Below the pieces are notes generated by a model. That model was not told where the DNA came from and ran no database searches. It was given only the letters and a program-made list of their open reading frames with translations. This document shows positions 8,770-17,651 of a DNA stretch of 64,000 bases, in pieces. Position 1 is the stretch's first letter. Every line of letters starts with the position of its first letter. A program made the translations under genes and the position numbers. The stretch comes from DATFVA01 sp963747755 (lineage in GTDB: Bacteria > Bacteroidota > Ignavibacteria > Ignavibacteriales > Ignavibacteriaceae). The stretch is taken from contig CAVVGK010000014.1 of assembly GCA_963747755.1 (NCBI GenBank), forward strand, positions 1,178,001 to 1,242,000, written 5' to 3'.

Positions 8770-10041
8770 ATGCGTGTAACTGTTCTGGTGGGAAGCCAGT
8801 GGGGTGATGAAGGTAAAGGTAAAATAGTTGATATCCTGAGCGAAAATTATGACATCGTAACCCGTTATCAGGGAGGGGCAAATGCGGGGCATACGGTCAC
8901 TATCGGCGACAAACAATATATACTTCACCTCATTCCCTCGGGTATTCTCCGGGAAAATGTAATCTGTGTTATCGGAAACGGGGTTGTAATAGACCCTAAT
9001 GCCCTGTTGGATGAAATTAAACTTCTTAGTGAACACGGAATCAGCGTTGAAGGAAGGTTATTTATAAGCCATAATGCTCATTTAATTATGCCCTATCACA
9101 AGCTGCTGGATAATATAAATGAGAATAACGAGAATAAAATAGGAACAACCGGTCGTGGAATTGGTCCTTGCTATATAGATAAGTATGCAAGGAAAGGGAT
9201 AAAGATTGTTGATCTTCTAAACAAAAAAATTCTTGAGGAGAAAATAAGGGAGAATCTTAAAGAGAAAAACAACCTGCTGAAGAAAATATATAATCATGCT
9301 GAACTGGATGTTGAGGAGATAATCAGGGAGTACGTCGAGTTTGACAAGGCAATTGACAAATATGTTAAAGATGTTCCTTCGTACCTTAATAATGCTATAG
9401 CTGAGGGAAAATCAATTCTGCTGGAAGGTGCTCAGGGAGCGTTGCTGGATGTTGATCATGGAACCTATCCTTACGTTACATCCTCAAGCCCGACTTCAGG
9501 AGGAGCCTGTACAGGAACAGGTATACCTCCTACAAAGATCACCCTGGTTTTCGGAATAGTAAAGGCATATACCACAAGGGTAGGATTGGGACCCTTTCCA
9601 ACAGAATTAACGGATGACACAGGAGAAAAGCTCAGAAAAATAGGAGCTGAATACGGAGCCACTACAGGCAGACCAAGAAGATGCGGCTGGTTTGACGCGT
9701 TCCTGGTGAAGTATTCCTCTACCATAAATGGAATAGAAGAGGCAGCTATTACGAAGCTTGATGTTTTGAGCACCTTTGATGAACTAAAAGTTTGTACAGG
9801 GTATGAGCTTAACGGAAAAACCTTGAAATCATACCCGACTGATGTTCAGAGGTTATCTGAAGTAATTCCTGTGTATAAGACGTTTAAAGGCTGGAATTCA
9901 GACATTTCCGGATGCAGGTCATATTCCGATCTTCCGTCTGAAGCTAAAGAATACCTTGGATTTATTGCCAATCATACCGGCATAAAAATCACGATTATAT
10001 CAGTCGGACCCAAGAGAGAACAGACTTTTTTTATTGCTTAG
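8770..10041 (+). CDS. purA: Adenylosuccinate synthetase
   Basis: PurA catalyses GTP-dependent ligation of IMP and aspartate, the first committed step to AMP. At 423 residues it has full family length. The N-terminal loop QWGDEGKGK carries the catalytic Asp13, and His41 is present in GGANAGHTV. Other hallmarks are IGTTGRGIGPCY, the GAQGALLDVDHGTYPYVTSS segment and TTGRPRRCGWFD near the C terminus. It starts at ATG 8770 after the STAS terminator and precedes a histidine kinase by 115 bp. A spaced inverted repeat with one mismatch follows its stop but lacks a T tract. Confidence 0.97.
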   Translation: MRVTVLVGSQWGDEGKGKIVDILSENYDIVTRYQGGANAGHTVTIGDKQYILHLIPSGILRENVICVIGNGVVIDPNALLDEIKLLSEHGISVEGRLFISHNAHLIMPYHKLLDNINENNENKIGTTGRGIGPCYIDKYARKGIKIVDLLNKKILEEKIRENLKEKNNLLKKIYNHAELDVEEIIREYVEFDKAIDKYVKDVPSYLNNAIAEGKSILLEGAQGALLDVDHGTYPYVTSSSPTSGGACTGTGIPPTKITLVFGIVKAYTTRVGLGPFPTELTDDTGEKLRKIGAEYGATTGRPRRCGWFDAFLVKYSSTINGIEEAAITKLDVLSTFDELKVCTGYELNGKTLKSYPTDVQRLSEVIPVYKTFKGWNSDISGCRSYSDLPSEAKEYLGFIANHTGIKITIISVGPKREQTFFIA

Positions 10042-10156
10042 CAGGAACCTGAAATCCCTAATTTGAGGTTCTAAATCAAAAATATGACTGGATTTTGTAC
10101 ATCCATAATTGCGATACTTGGCTTTGTTTTTTAATAATTCCGGGTAGAACCATTCA

Positions 10157-11371
10157 ATGAAAATGTCCGGCGGACCCGCTTCCTTAAATATCAAAATCAG
10201 CCTGATAGTAGTTGCCTTCCTTATAGCCATAGGAACTCTATATTATACCCAGAACCTGGTTAAAGTACTTCAGAACCGTGAGAGAACTATCGTTGAACTG
10301 TACGCAAAGGGGATCGAATATGTTGCCAATACTTCGGAACCGAATGCCGATATAACATTCCTCTTCGATAATATCCTTAAACCGATAGATTTTCCGCTTA
10401 TATCAACCGGTCCCGACGACCTTGTGAAAATTGAGAACAGACACGACATTAAGGATGTAAGGAACATCAGGTATGATTCTACCCTTTCCAGGACGGAGCT
10501 GGAGGAGTTCTTTAACCAGCAGGTCAGGGAGATGGATGATGCACACAATCCTATACTTGTTACTTATGAAGATACCCTTATCCTTCAGAAGATACATTAC
10601 GGGGATTCCGATCTGATTAATAGGTTAAGATTATATCCTTACTTCCAGATAATTATCGCGGTATTGTTTATTGTAATAGGCTACGTAGGATTCAGCAGCA
10701 TTAAAAGGAGTGAGCAGAGTAATATCTGGGTGGGAATGGCTAAAGAAACTGCGCATCAGTTCGGAACTCCGATATCAAGCCTTATGGGCTGGCTGGAAAT
10801 GCTGAAGATAAATTTCCGGGATCCCGATAAGGTAATCGATATCGCTGATGAAATCGGGAGTGACGTAGAAAAGCTGAATAAAATCACTTACAGGTTTTCC
10901 AAAATAGGCTCTATACCGGAAATAAAACCAAGGAATGTTTATACAGAAGTTAAAAAGATTACGGATTATTTTCAGAGAAGACTTCCGAACGGAAAAAGTG
11001 TGGAATTGACGATTGACGGAGATAAAGAACTATGCGCAGAGATGAATTCCGAACTTTTCGGCTGGGTGATTGAAAACCTTATCAAAAATTCTCTTGATGC
11101 AATCGATCATAAATCTGGTATTATTACTATATCTATTACCAATATAAAGAGCCATATCGAAGTTTGTGTTTTCGATAATGGAAAAGGTATAGAATACAAA
11201 AGAAGAAAAGATGTATTCAGGCCCGGCTACAGCACCAAAAGAAGAGGTTGGGGGCTTGGGTTAAGTCTTTCCAGGCGAATAATTGAAGGTTATCATGGAG
11301 GGAAGATCTTTGTAAGGAATTCTTCCCCGGGAGAAGGAACGACGATTGCCATCGTTCTTAATAAGTGTTAA
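10157..11371 (+). CDS. Membrane sensor histidine kinase (orphan)
   Basis: A 404-residue kinase with two membrane segments (about 12-31 and 163-183) enclosing a roughly 130-residue extracytoplasmic domain of unknown ligand. The dimerisation/phosphoacceptor region AKETAHQFGTPISSLMGW places the acceptor at His200 and follows the second membrane segment almost directly, so there is no room for a HAMP domain. The ATPase domain has an N box (LIKNSLDAI), G1 (DNGKGIEY), F box (FRPGYSTK) and G2 (GWGLGLSLS). No response regulator is encoded nearby. The 3' end overlaps the convergent nadA gene by 4 bp, the two stop codons sharing bases. Confidence 0.93.
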   Translation: MKMSGGPASLNIKISLIVVAFLIAIGTLYYTQNLVKVLQNRERTIVELYAKGIEYVANTSEPNADITFLFDNILKPIDFPLISTGPDDLVKIENRHDIKDVRNIRYDSTLSRTELEEFFNQQVREMDDAHNPILVTYEDTLILQKIHYGDSDLINRLRLYPYFQIIIAVLFIVIGYVGFSSIKRSEQSNIWVGMAKETAHQFGTPISSLMGWLEMLKINFRDPDKVIDIADEIGSDVEKLNKITYRFSKIGSIPEIKPRNVYTEVKKITDYFQRRLPNGKSVELTIDGDKELCAEMNSELFGWVIENLIKNSLDAIDHKSGIITISITNIKSHIEVCVFDNGKGIEYKRRKDVFRPGYSTKRRGWGLGLSLSRRIIEGYHGGKIFVRNSSPGEGTTIAIVLNKC

Positions 11372-12312
11372 CTCATCTCGAGCATTCTCTCAATTGGTTT
11401 CAAAGCCCTTTTCATCAATTCAGGATCCAATACGATTTCCGGCGCTTTATTCTTCATCGCCAGGTATAACTTTTCCATCGTGTTTAACTTCATATAGGGA
11501 CATTCATTGCAGCTGCAGTTTTCTTCAGGAGGTGCCGGAATTAATGTTTTACCCGGAACCAGTTTCTTCATCTGATGAAGGATGCCTGATTCTGTAGCGA
11601 CTATAAATTTATTGCCAGAATCCTCCTGAACGAACTTTAATAATTTACTGGTTGAACCTATAAAATCAGCCCTGTTAAGGACTATTTCTTCGCACTCTGG
11701 ATGGGCAATTATTTTTGCTTCCGGATGCTCAAGTTTAAGATCGATAAGTTTCCTTTCACTGAATGTTTCATGCACGATACATGAACCATCCCATAAAAGC
11801 ATTTTTCTTCCAGTTTTTTTCACAAGGTACTTTCCAAGGTTTCTGTCAGGAGAAAAGAGTATCGGCTTATCCGGGGGAATCTGGTTTATAATTTTTTCGG
11901 CATTGCTGGAAGTACAGATTATATCGCTCAGTGCTTTAACTTCTGCTGTGCAATTAATATATGTTATCGAAATATGATCAGGGTACTGTTCGCGGAAAGC
12001 TTTAAATAAAGGCGCCGGGCAGCTTTCAGCAAGTGAGCAACCCGCTTCCAGATCAGGTAACAATACAAGTTTATCAGGGTTTAATATTTTTGCAGTCTCT
12101 GCCATAAAATGAACGCCGGCAAAAACTATCACATCGGCCGTCGTTGCTTTTGCTTTTCTTGCCAGGTCAAGGCTGTCGCCCACAAAATCGGCTATATCCT
12201 GTATTTCTGACTCCTGGTAATAATGAGCCAGGATTACTGCATTAAGTTCCTTCCCTAATTTTGTTATCTCTTCTTCTAAATTTAATTCTACGAGATCTTC
12301 ATGTTCAAGCAT
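11368..12312 (-). CDS. nadA: Quinolinate synthase A
   Basis: NadA condenses iminoaspartate with dihydroxyacetone phosphate to quinolinate, the precursor of NAD, using a [4Fe-4S] cluster. The 314-residue length is typical of the short NadA type. Family motifs include ILAHYYQ near the N terminus, FAGVHFMAETAKIL, the Cys-containing YINCTAEVKALSD, HPECEEIV and the C-terminal ENCSCNECPYMKLNT. Three conserved cysteines able to bind the cluster are therefore present. nadB and nadC are not in the window. It is apparently monocistronic, followed by the convergent histidine kinase gene. Confidence 0.96.
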   Translation of the reverse strand: MLEHEDLVELNLEEEITKLGKELNAVILAHYYQESEIQDIADFVGDSLDLARKAKATTADVIVFAGVHFMAETAKILNPDKLVLLPDLEAGCSLAESCPAPLFKAFREQYPDHISITYINCTAEVKALSDIICTSSNAEKIINQIPPDKPILFSPDRNLGKYLVKKTGRKMLLWDGSCIVHETFSERKLIDLKLEHPEAKIIAHPECEEIVLNRADFIGSTSKLLKFVQEDSGNKFIVATESGILHQMKKLVPGKTLIPAPPEENCSCNECPYMKLNTMEKLYLAMKNKAPEIVLDPELMKRALKPIERMLEMS

Positions 12313-12749
12313 ATAGCAGCTCCTTCTTTAGTATCAAAATAATAAGATTATAAGGTTATTATCTTGATATGAGATTACAACACTAAAAATTATGCAAAAA
12401 ACGTACTTTATTAAATGGCATAGTACTTGACCTTCCTGGTACGAAGTAGTTCATAGTTTAAGCATAACACCCTTCCAATTCTAACTGCCGGATTTGCGAC
12501 AATTTCCGGCAGTTCCTTTTTTAAACGATACCATTCAAAACTTCCTGTAAAAAAGTAATCACAAAAAGTAATTCTTACATTACAAATTAAGTCGTATACA
12601 TTTTCTGTCGGTTTTGCCGTCTTTTTCAATGGCATATTAGTTGAGTCTTCTACTGCGAAAATAGAAAATAGTTTTTTGCATAGTACCCCCTCCATAAATG
12701 ACACACGAACTGTCGGATTTTCACCCTCAAAGATCCGACAGTTTCTCCT
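12313..12749. other. Intergenic region with two similar hairpins, no convincing gene
   Basis: This 437-bp gap between nadA and aroB (both minus strand) holds two look-alike inverted repeats: AACTGCCGGA/TCCGGCAGTT (12483-12492 with 12505-12514) and AACTGTCGGAT/ATCCGACAGTT (12708-12718 with 12733-12743). It also has an inverted pair TATGCAAAAAAC (12391-12402) / GTTTTTTGCATA (12671-12682) and a 9-bp direct repeat GCATAGTAC (12418-12426 and 12678-12686). A 97-codon minus-strand reading frame spans it, but its composition and the hairpins inside it argue against a protein. The repeats could be remains of a small mobile or REP-like unit. Confidence 0.4.
12483..12522 (+). terminator. Terminator-like hairpin with T tract (plus orientation)
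   Basis: A 10-bp perfect stem AACTGCCGGA / TCCGGCAGTT with a 12-base loop is followed on the plus strand by CCTTTTTT. It looks like an intrinsic terminator, yet no plus-strand gene lies directly upstream. It may end an unannotated transcript or block readthrough from the histidine kinase side. Confidence 0.5.
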
Positions 12750-13856
12750 TTAAACCGTACCTGAACTTTTATCCAAAAAATTCCGTGCTCTCTCATACGC
12801 AAACAGAATATCTCTCTTCCCTGTTTCTACATCAAGCAGTATTTTACCTAGGTCTGATAAAAGAACAAAATTTATTTTTCCATTACGGTTTTTCTTATCT
12901 GAAAGCATTATCTGGTAAATATCTTCAAAATCGAAATCATCAAGTATATTTTTCAGTCTGAACTTTCCGGGAAGTTCCAGGTATTTTATTAGTTTCTTCC
13001 GCGACAGGATACCTATCTTGTTAGAAAGAAATAATTCTATCACAATTCCATAGATTACACAGAGACCGTGTCTCAGCTTAAAGCCGGAAGCTGATTCAAT
13101 AGCATGCGCGCTGGTATGACCGAAATTAAGAATTTTTCTAAGTCCATTCTCCCTCTCATCATTAGAAACAACACCAGCTTTAATAGCAGCACATTTCAAA
13201 ATAATCTCGTCGGTTATCCGTTCATCCTTCCGCCGGATGCTGTCGAAATTTTCATTAACCAGGTTATATAATTCAGGAGAGGAGATATAGGCATATTTAA
13301 TTACTTCACCCATCCCGGCTATATATTCTTTTGAAGGGAGAGTTTTAAGAAACTCCGAATCTATCAATACCATGTCAGGATGATAAAATGCTCCGATAAC
13401 GTTTTTATATCCGTTGAAATTTATTGCGGTCTTTCCACCGATCGAGCTGTCTACAGCAGACAGGAGGGTAGTTGGTATGTTTATCAGCTGCAAACCCCGC
13501 ATATAAGTTGCTGCCGAGTACCCCGCCAGGTCACCTGTTACACCGCCGCCAATCGATATTAGCAATGTATCTCTGCCGAAATTGTTTTTTATCAGTGAGT
13601 CATAGATTCGTTTTAATTGTTCCTGCGATTTGGAATTTTCCCCGGGTTTCAATTCATAATAAAATATTTTTTTTCGTCTGCCGATTGCTTTCCTGATAGT
13701 GTTCAGATGATGTTTGGCAACATTCCTGTCTACAACAACAAAAAAATTATTAAAGCGGGCATACTTCTTCAGTTGAGGCTTGAGGTGAGTCAATATCCCT
13801 CTACCTGCAAATACCGGGTAGGAGGAATCAGAGATCTCCACGTTTATTTTTTTCAA
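12750..13856 (-). CDS. aroB: 3-Dehydroquinate synthase
   Basis: AroB converts DAHP to 3-dehydroquinate in the shikimate pathway using NAD and a divalent metal. The 368-residue protein shows the NAD-binding segment ISIGGGVTGDLAGYSAATYM, DSSIGGKTAIN, the metal-ligand helix LNFGHTSAHAIES and a downstream HGLCVIYGI with a further metal histidine. The end of the protein is slightly extended and lysine-rich. It follows aroK by 19 bp, so the two form a shikimate operon. A hairpin (12708-12743) lies just past its stop codon without a T tract on this strand. Confidence 0.95.
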   Translation of the reverse strand: MKKINVEISDSSYPVFAGRGILTHLKPQLKKYARFNNFFVVVDRNVAKHHLNTIRKAIGRRKKIFYYELKPGENSKSQEQLKRIYDSLIKNNFGRDTLLISIGGGVTGDLAGYSAATYMRGLQLINIPTTLLSAVDSSIGGKTAINFNGYKNVIGAFYHPDMVLIDSEFLKTLPSKEYIAGMGEVIKYAYISSPELYNLVNENFDSIRRKDERITDEIILKCAAIKAGVVSNDERENGLRKILNFGHTSAHAIESASGFKLRHGLCVIYGIVIELFLSNKIGILSRKKLIKYLELPGKFRLKNILDDFDFEDIYQIMLSDKKNRNGKINFVLLSDLGKILLDVETGKRDILFAYERARNFLDKSSGTV

Positions 13857-13875
13857 AGAATTATTCCTGAATTTT

Positions 13876-14409
13876 TTATGATGATATTAACCTTGCAATT
13901 CGATCTACGGTCTTACCGACGGGAATGTTATCAGTCAGAATAATGTGATCGGCTAAAAGATAGAATTTTTCTCTTTCATTTAAAAGCTTATTTATTAATT
14001 CAATCAACTCTTCTCTTGTCTCCGGGAAATCACCGTTGATGTGTAGAGCCGGACGATCACGCTTATATTGCAGCCTTTTATAAATTGCGTCCTGCGATGC
14101 TTTAAGATAAAATATCTTCCCGGTCTTTTTCAGGAAAATCAGGTTGTCTTCACTACTCATCGTTCCTCCCCCCAGGGAAATAATCACTTTACGTTCAGAG
14201 GAAATTTTCTCAAGCTGTTCGCGCTCAACCTTCCTGAAATAACTTTCACCCATAGTTTCAAATATTTCTCTGACCTTTTTTCCTTCATATTTTTCGACCA
14301 CTCTATCCAGGTCATAAAAATTCCATCCAAGTGTATTTGCCAGAATGGGGCCAATTGTACTTTTACCTGCGCCCATAAAACCTGCCAGGTAAATAATGTC
14401 ATCTTTCAT
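13876..14409 (-). CDS. aroK: Shikimate kinase
   Basis: A P-loop kinase of 177 residues phosphorylating shikimate at the 3-hydroxyl. The Walker A motif is GFMGAGKSTIG (residues 10-20), the substrate-binding aspartate is in YDLDRVVE, the GG turn is ISLGGGTM, and the lid arginine segment is YKRDRPAL. Its length and motif order are normal for AroK. It is the promoter-proximal gene of the aroK-aroB pair. Confidence 0.95.
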   Translation of the reverse strand: MKDDIIYLAGFMGAGKSTIGPILANTLGWNFYDLDRVVEKYEGKKVREIFETMGESYFRKVEREQLEKISSERKVIISLGGGTMSSEDNLIFLKKTGKIFYLKASQDAIYKRLQYKRDRPALHINGDFPETREELIELINKLLNEREKFYLLADHIILTDNIPVGKTVDRIARLISS

Positions 14410-14528
14410 TGGTTACAAACTTAATAAAAAAATTCAGAAGCAGGACAAAAACTCAGCGTAGCATGCATGCCATACCGAAGATATATTTTAAATAAAATCG
14501 ACAGCCTCTGGGAAAATAAGGTTAGTGA

Positions 14529-15251
14529 TCAGAAGAGAAATGAAAATCCCAGTATGAAAGTAACGCCGTCAACATCTATTTTTGTATCGAAGGTTTTCTG
14601 TGGAAGAATTATAGTCTGATTTTTATAATTTACTTCGAGCTTATCATAAGCGCTTTTCACTTTAAACTGGGGATCCCTGAACTTCATTTCAGAATGCACT
14701 GAAATATCATCGCGTATCATATAGTCCATGGATACGGAAACCTGAATTCCGTATGCAAAGTCGCGGCTAACAGTTGAAACAGAAGCATCACCGAATTCCC
14801 TTATATGTTCGCCATAGTAATAACCGGCTCCCCCGCCCATCATAAACTTGAATTTCTCAGTCGAAAAAGGAAGTAAATAATAGCCGGAAACTTCCAGCGG
14901 TATCAGAAGAAACCCGTCATTAACATCTATGGTTACAGTGGAATTTCCGGAAAAGGCAGTAAGGTTAGGTCCCGAAGCTGTGGTTTTCATATACTCTGTA
15001 CCAAAACCGATGATGATATCATTAGTAATTCTGTAGCGAAAATCTATGGCTGGATTAAAGATGTCGGCAATCTCAAATGCGTGATTCCGGAGCACTGGAT
15101 CAGAGGAATTAGGATTGAGATATATCCTGGCAGTGGTAGTATAAACACCATTTACCCCGATACTAAATTGTTTATTGCCTGACTGAGCTTCTGCATAAGA
15201 AGAGACTAACAGCAATAATATAAGCGGATATCTGAGATACATCGTTTCCAT
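14529..15251 (-). CDS. Outer-membrane beta-barrel protein (OmpA/OmpW-like porin fold)
   Basis: A 240-residue exported protein. The N terminus has a signal peptide (hydrophobic YPLILLLLVSSYAEA). The mature part alternates polar and hydrophobic residues, with strands such as DFRYRITNDIIIGFGTEYM and SGYYLLPFSTEKFKFMMGG, and ends in FILGFSFLF, a terminal-aromatic beta-signal for Bam-mediated assembly. It is probably a small 8-strand barrel; no ligand can be inferred. It lies downstream of the PpiD-like foldase but is separated from it by a strong terminator. Confidence 0.8.
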   Translation of the reverse strand: METMYLRYPLILLLLVSSYAEAQSGNKQFSIGVNGVYTTTARIYLNPNSSDPVLRNHAFEIADIFNPAIDFRYRITNDIIIGFGTEYMKTTASGPNLTAFSGNSTVTIDVNDGFLLIPLEVSGYYLLPFSTEKFKFMMGGGAGYYYGEHIREFGDASVSTVSRDFAYGIQVSVSMDYMIRDDISVHSEMKFRDPQFKVKSAYDKLEVNYKNQTIILPQKTFDTKIDVDGVTFILGFSFLF

Positions 15252-15259
15252 TTGTAATT

Positions 15260-15302
15260 TAAAACAAAACCCCTGTTTATAGACTCAGCTTCTAAACAGG
15301 GG
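15260..15302 (-). terminator. Rho-independent terminator after the PpiD-like gene
   Basis: A perfect 10-bp stem CCCCTGTTTA / TAAACAGGGG (15270-15279 with 15293-15302) is followed on the minus strand by TTTTGTTTT. It lies directly downstream of the foldase stop codon at 15326. Confidence 0.85.
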
Positions 15303-15325
15303 CGCAGATAAAAATAATTATTTAC

Positions 15326-17413
15326 TTACTGACCGAAAAATTGACTCCTGTTATCAACAATATCAGCTTTCTTTTTAAGTTCTTCAATCCATTGATTTAG
15401 AACTGTGCTTTGCTTCTGTCTGATTATTTTATCCCTGATTGAATTCCTTTGAATCTCAAACTTTGAAGAATCAAAAGCAGTTCTGTTTGTTACCTTAATG
15501 AGATAATAACCTCTATAACCGTGTATAGGATCTGTCACCTTATTTAAAGGAGCTTCAAGAGCAGTTTCAATGAATGCCCAATCTTTACCCAAACCAGGCA
15601 CTGTGCCTGAAGGAGTAAAATCCTTTGCTTCGTTATAAGTTACTTTCGGATTTATTGATTGAGCTTTGCTTAAATCACCGTCGACTTTCTGCTTAATCTC
15701 TTCAACAAGCTGTTTGGCATTAGCATACTGTTTTTCGCGTATCACCTGGGGTTTAATATTGTCCTTTACCTCTTCAAATGGTTTTACACCTTCATTAGTA
15801 ACATCTGAAACCATAACAACTGCATATCCCGTAGTGAGTCTGAAAGGTTCACTCACAGTATTAAGATCATTATTGAAGGCAAATTCAACAACATTTTTAT
15901 TCTGACCCAGACCTGGGATGGCTGCCGCATCTTCCTGGAATGCACCCGATTCCTGGACATTGTAATTCATTAATTTAGCTTCACTTTCGAACCCGTTCTT
16001 TTTTGCAATAAAAGAAAAATCCTGAGCCTGTGACTGAAGCAGATCTTTTGTGGTAGCGGAAACATCGAGAGGATTTAGAATCCTCTGTACAATATAATTT
16101 TTATCAGATTTATCCGTTACTTTTATAATATGGTATCCGAACTGGGTTTGCACCGGTTCCTGCACAACTCCCGGTTTAGCACTCAACGCCACTTTTTCAA
16201 ACTCAGGCACCATCATACCCTTGCTGAACCATCCCAGATCCCCCCCCTTCTGAGCACTGCCCGGATCACGGGAATACTCTTGAGCAAGTTTAGCAAAGTC
16301 AGCACCACTCTTCAGCTGGTCGTAGAGTTTCATTGCCTCTTCTTTGTTACGTTCAGCATTACCATATTGGTTTATCAGTATGTGTGAAGCCCTTACTTCA
16401 GGCTTATCTGAAGCCATAGTCCCTACAAGATTGTATAGAGCATAACCCTGCTGGGTAGCGACAGGACCAATTAATTTACCCTTCTTTGCCTTTTCAATCT
16501 GACCGGTAACTTCTTTGGGGAATTGAGACATTGACAGGGTATCAGTCGATATCTGGGAAGATCCATAATTCTCAGCAACCGATTTAAAATCAGATGTATC
16601 CTGCTGATATTTTTCTGCAATGATCTCGAGGTTTCTTCTTGAGAAAGTAGAATCTTCTGCAGAGGCTTTGAACGGGAATAATACGTACTTTACTTTTCTC
16701 CGGGCTACAACACTGAACTTATCAAGGTTATTATTGTAGTAACTTTTAATATCTTCATCGGTAACATTAAACGATGAATCGGGAAAGAGGAAAAGCGGTG
16801 CAAGGACATAGTCAGCACTTATTTTAGTATTCTGATCTATGAAGTCCCTTTTTATTTCATCCTCACTGATAGTTACAGAAGCGAAGACCAGGCTCTGCAA
16901 TTTTTCATTCAGTCTTGTCTGTCTTACTCCTTCTTCTGCCTGGATTAAAACATCCTTATTCCTGGGATCAAAAAGCGCCGACTCATAAAGCTGCCTGTTG
17001 AATTTCCCTGTGGAATCAATAAAATTCTGTTTTAGAAAATCAGGAGGGTTATCACCAAGTATAATATCTTTTATTTCCTGATCAGATACACTGATTCCGT
17101 ATTTGTTAATTTCTTTTTTAAGAAGGATCTGCGTAACCATCGCATCCCAAACCTGGTTTCGCAGCTGAAGGGTTTGTTCTTCACTCAGGTCTTCCCCGTT
17201 CTGCTTTGTTAACTGTTCCCTCTGTCGTTCAAGGATGTTGTTAAATTCCTGGTAGGATATTTCTTCACCATCTACTTTGCCAATGTAATTCGCACGTCCG
17301 CCCAAAGCCTCAAGTACGTTTGAATCAGACATAACCATAAAAAGAACAAAAAGAGCACCTACGGAAATAATAAAAGCAGGGGCCAAACTCCGCATTTTCG
17401 CCATCATTGGCAT
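15326..17413 (-). CDS. PpiD/SurA-type membrane-anchored peptidyl-prolyl isomerase and chaperone
   Basis: A 695-residue protein with an N-terminal membrane anchor (about 10-30, FIISVGALFVLFMVM) and a SurA_N/PpiD-like helical chaperone region beginning VDGEEISYQEF. A parvulin PPIC domain follows near residues 340-440, with ASHILI, SRDPGSAQKGGDLGWFSKGM and QFGYHIIKV. A weaker second parvulin-like segment occurs near the C terminus (HGYRGYYLIKV). Family role: folding of exported and outer-membrane proteins at the periplasmic face of the inner membrane. A GGAGAG Shine-Dalgarno supports the ATG at 17413. It is expressed divergently from the Crp/Fnr gene and has its own terminator. Confidence 0.9.
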   Translation of the reverse strand: MPMMAKMRSLAPAFIISVGALFVLFMVMSDSNVLEALGGRANYIGKVDGEEISYQEFNNILERQREQLTKQNGEDLSEEQTLQLRNQVWDAMVTQILLKKEINKYGISVSDQEIKDIILGDNPPDFLKQNFIDSTGKFNRQLYESALFDPRNKDVLIQAEEGVRQTRLNEKLQSLVFASVTISEDEIKRDFIDQNTKISADYVLAPLFLFPDSSFNVTDEDIKSYYNNNLDKFSVVARRKVKYVLFPFKASAEDSTFSRRNLEIIAEKYQQDTSDFKSVAENYGSSQISTDTLSMSQFPKEVTGQIEKAKKGKLIGPVATQQGYALYNLVGTMASDKPEVRASHILINQYGNAERNKEEAMKLYDQLKSGADFAKLAQEYSRDPGSAQKGGDLGWFSKGMMVPEFEKVALSAKPGVVQEPVQTQFGYHIIKVTDKSDKNYIVQRILNPLDVSATTKDLLQSQAQDFSFIAKKNGFESEAKLMNYNVQESGAFQEDAAAIPGLGQNKNVVEFAFNNDLNTVSEPFRLTTGYAVVMVSDVTNEGVKPFEEVKDNIKPQVIREKQYANAKQLVEEIKQKVDGDLSKAQSINPKVTYNEAKDFTPSGTVPGLGKDWAFIETALEAPLNKVTDPIHGYRGYYLIKVTNRTAFDSSKFEIQRNSIRDKIIRQKQSTVLNQWIEELKKKADIVDNRSQFFGQ

Positions 17414-17585
17414 AATTTGTTTCTCTCCAGTCTAAATATTTATAAATAAGTCGTCTAAAATAGAGACATAGGCTAAAAAAAGCAATGAAAATTGCAGTAA
17501 ATATTATGCCCGAAAGTTTGAGAAAAGAGACGCAGGTAACATGCGAGACTCACCTTTTTACTTATTTTGCAACGGTTTACGAAAA

Positions 17586-17614
17586 TTGACTTTAATCAAA
17601 CCTGAATTTATATT
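17586..17614 (+). promoter_or_regulatory. Strong sigma70-type promoter for the Crp/Fnr gene
   Basis: TTGACT (17586-17591) and TATATT (17609-17614) are separated by exactly 17 bp, each one base from consensus, and the start codon at 17652 lies about 30 bp past the predicted start site. A Shine-Dalgarno AGAGG is at 17640-17644. Confidence 0.6.
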
Positions 17615-17651
17615 TCTATATTATTAAACTTTTCTGGAAAGAGGCCAAAAT

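Noticed and set aside
12411..12704. A 97-codon minus-strand reading frame between nadA and aroB
   Set aside because: It passes through a hairpin terminator and repeats, has a GTG start with weak context and composition unlike its neighbours, so I treat it as non-coding.
14410..14528. GCATGCATGC in the gap upstream of aroK as an operator
   Set aside because: A short self-complementary sequence of low information; no second copy or promoter context was seen.
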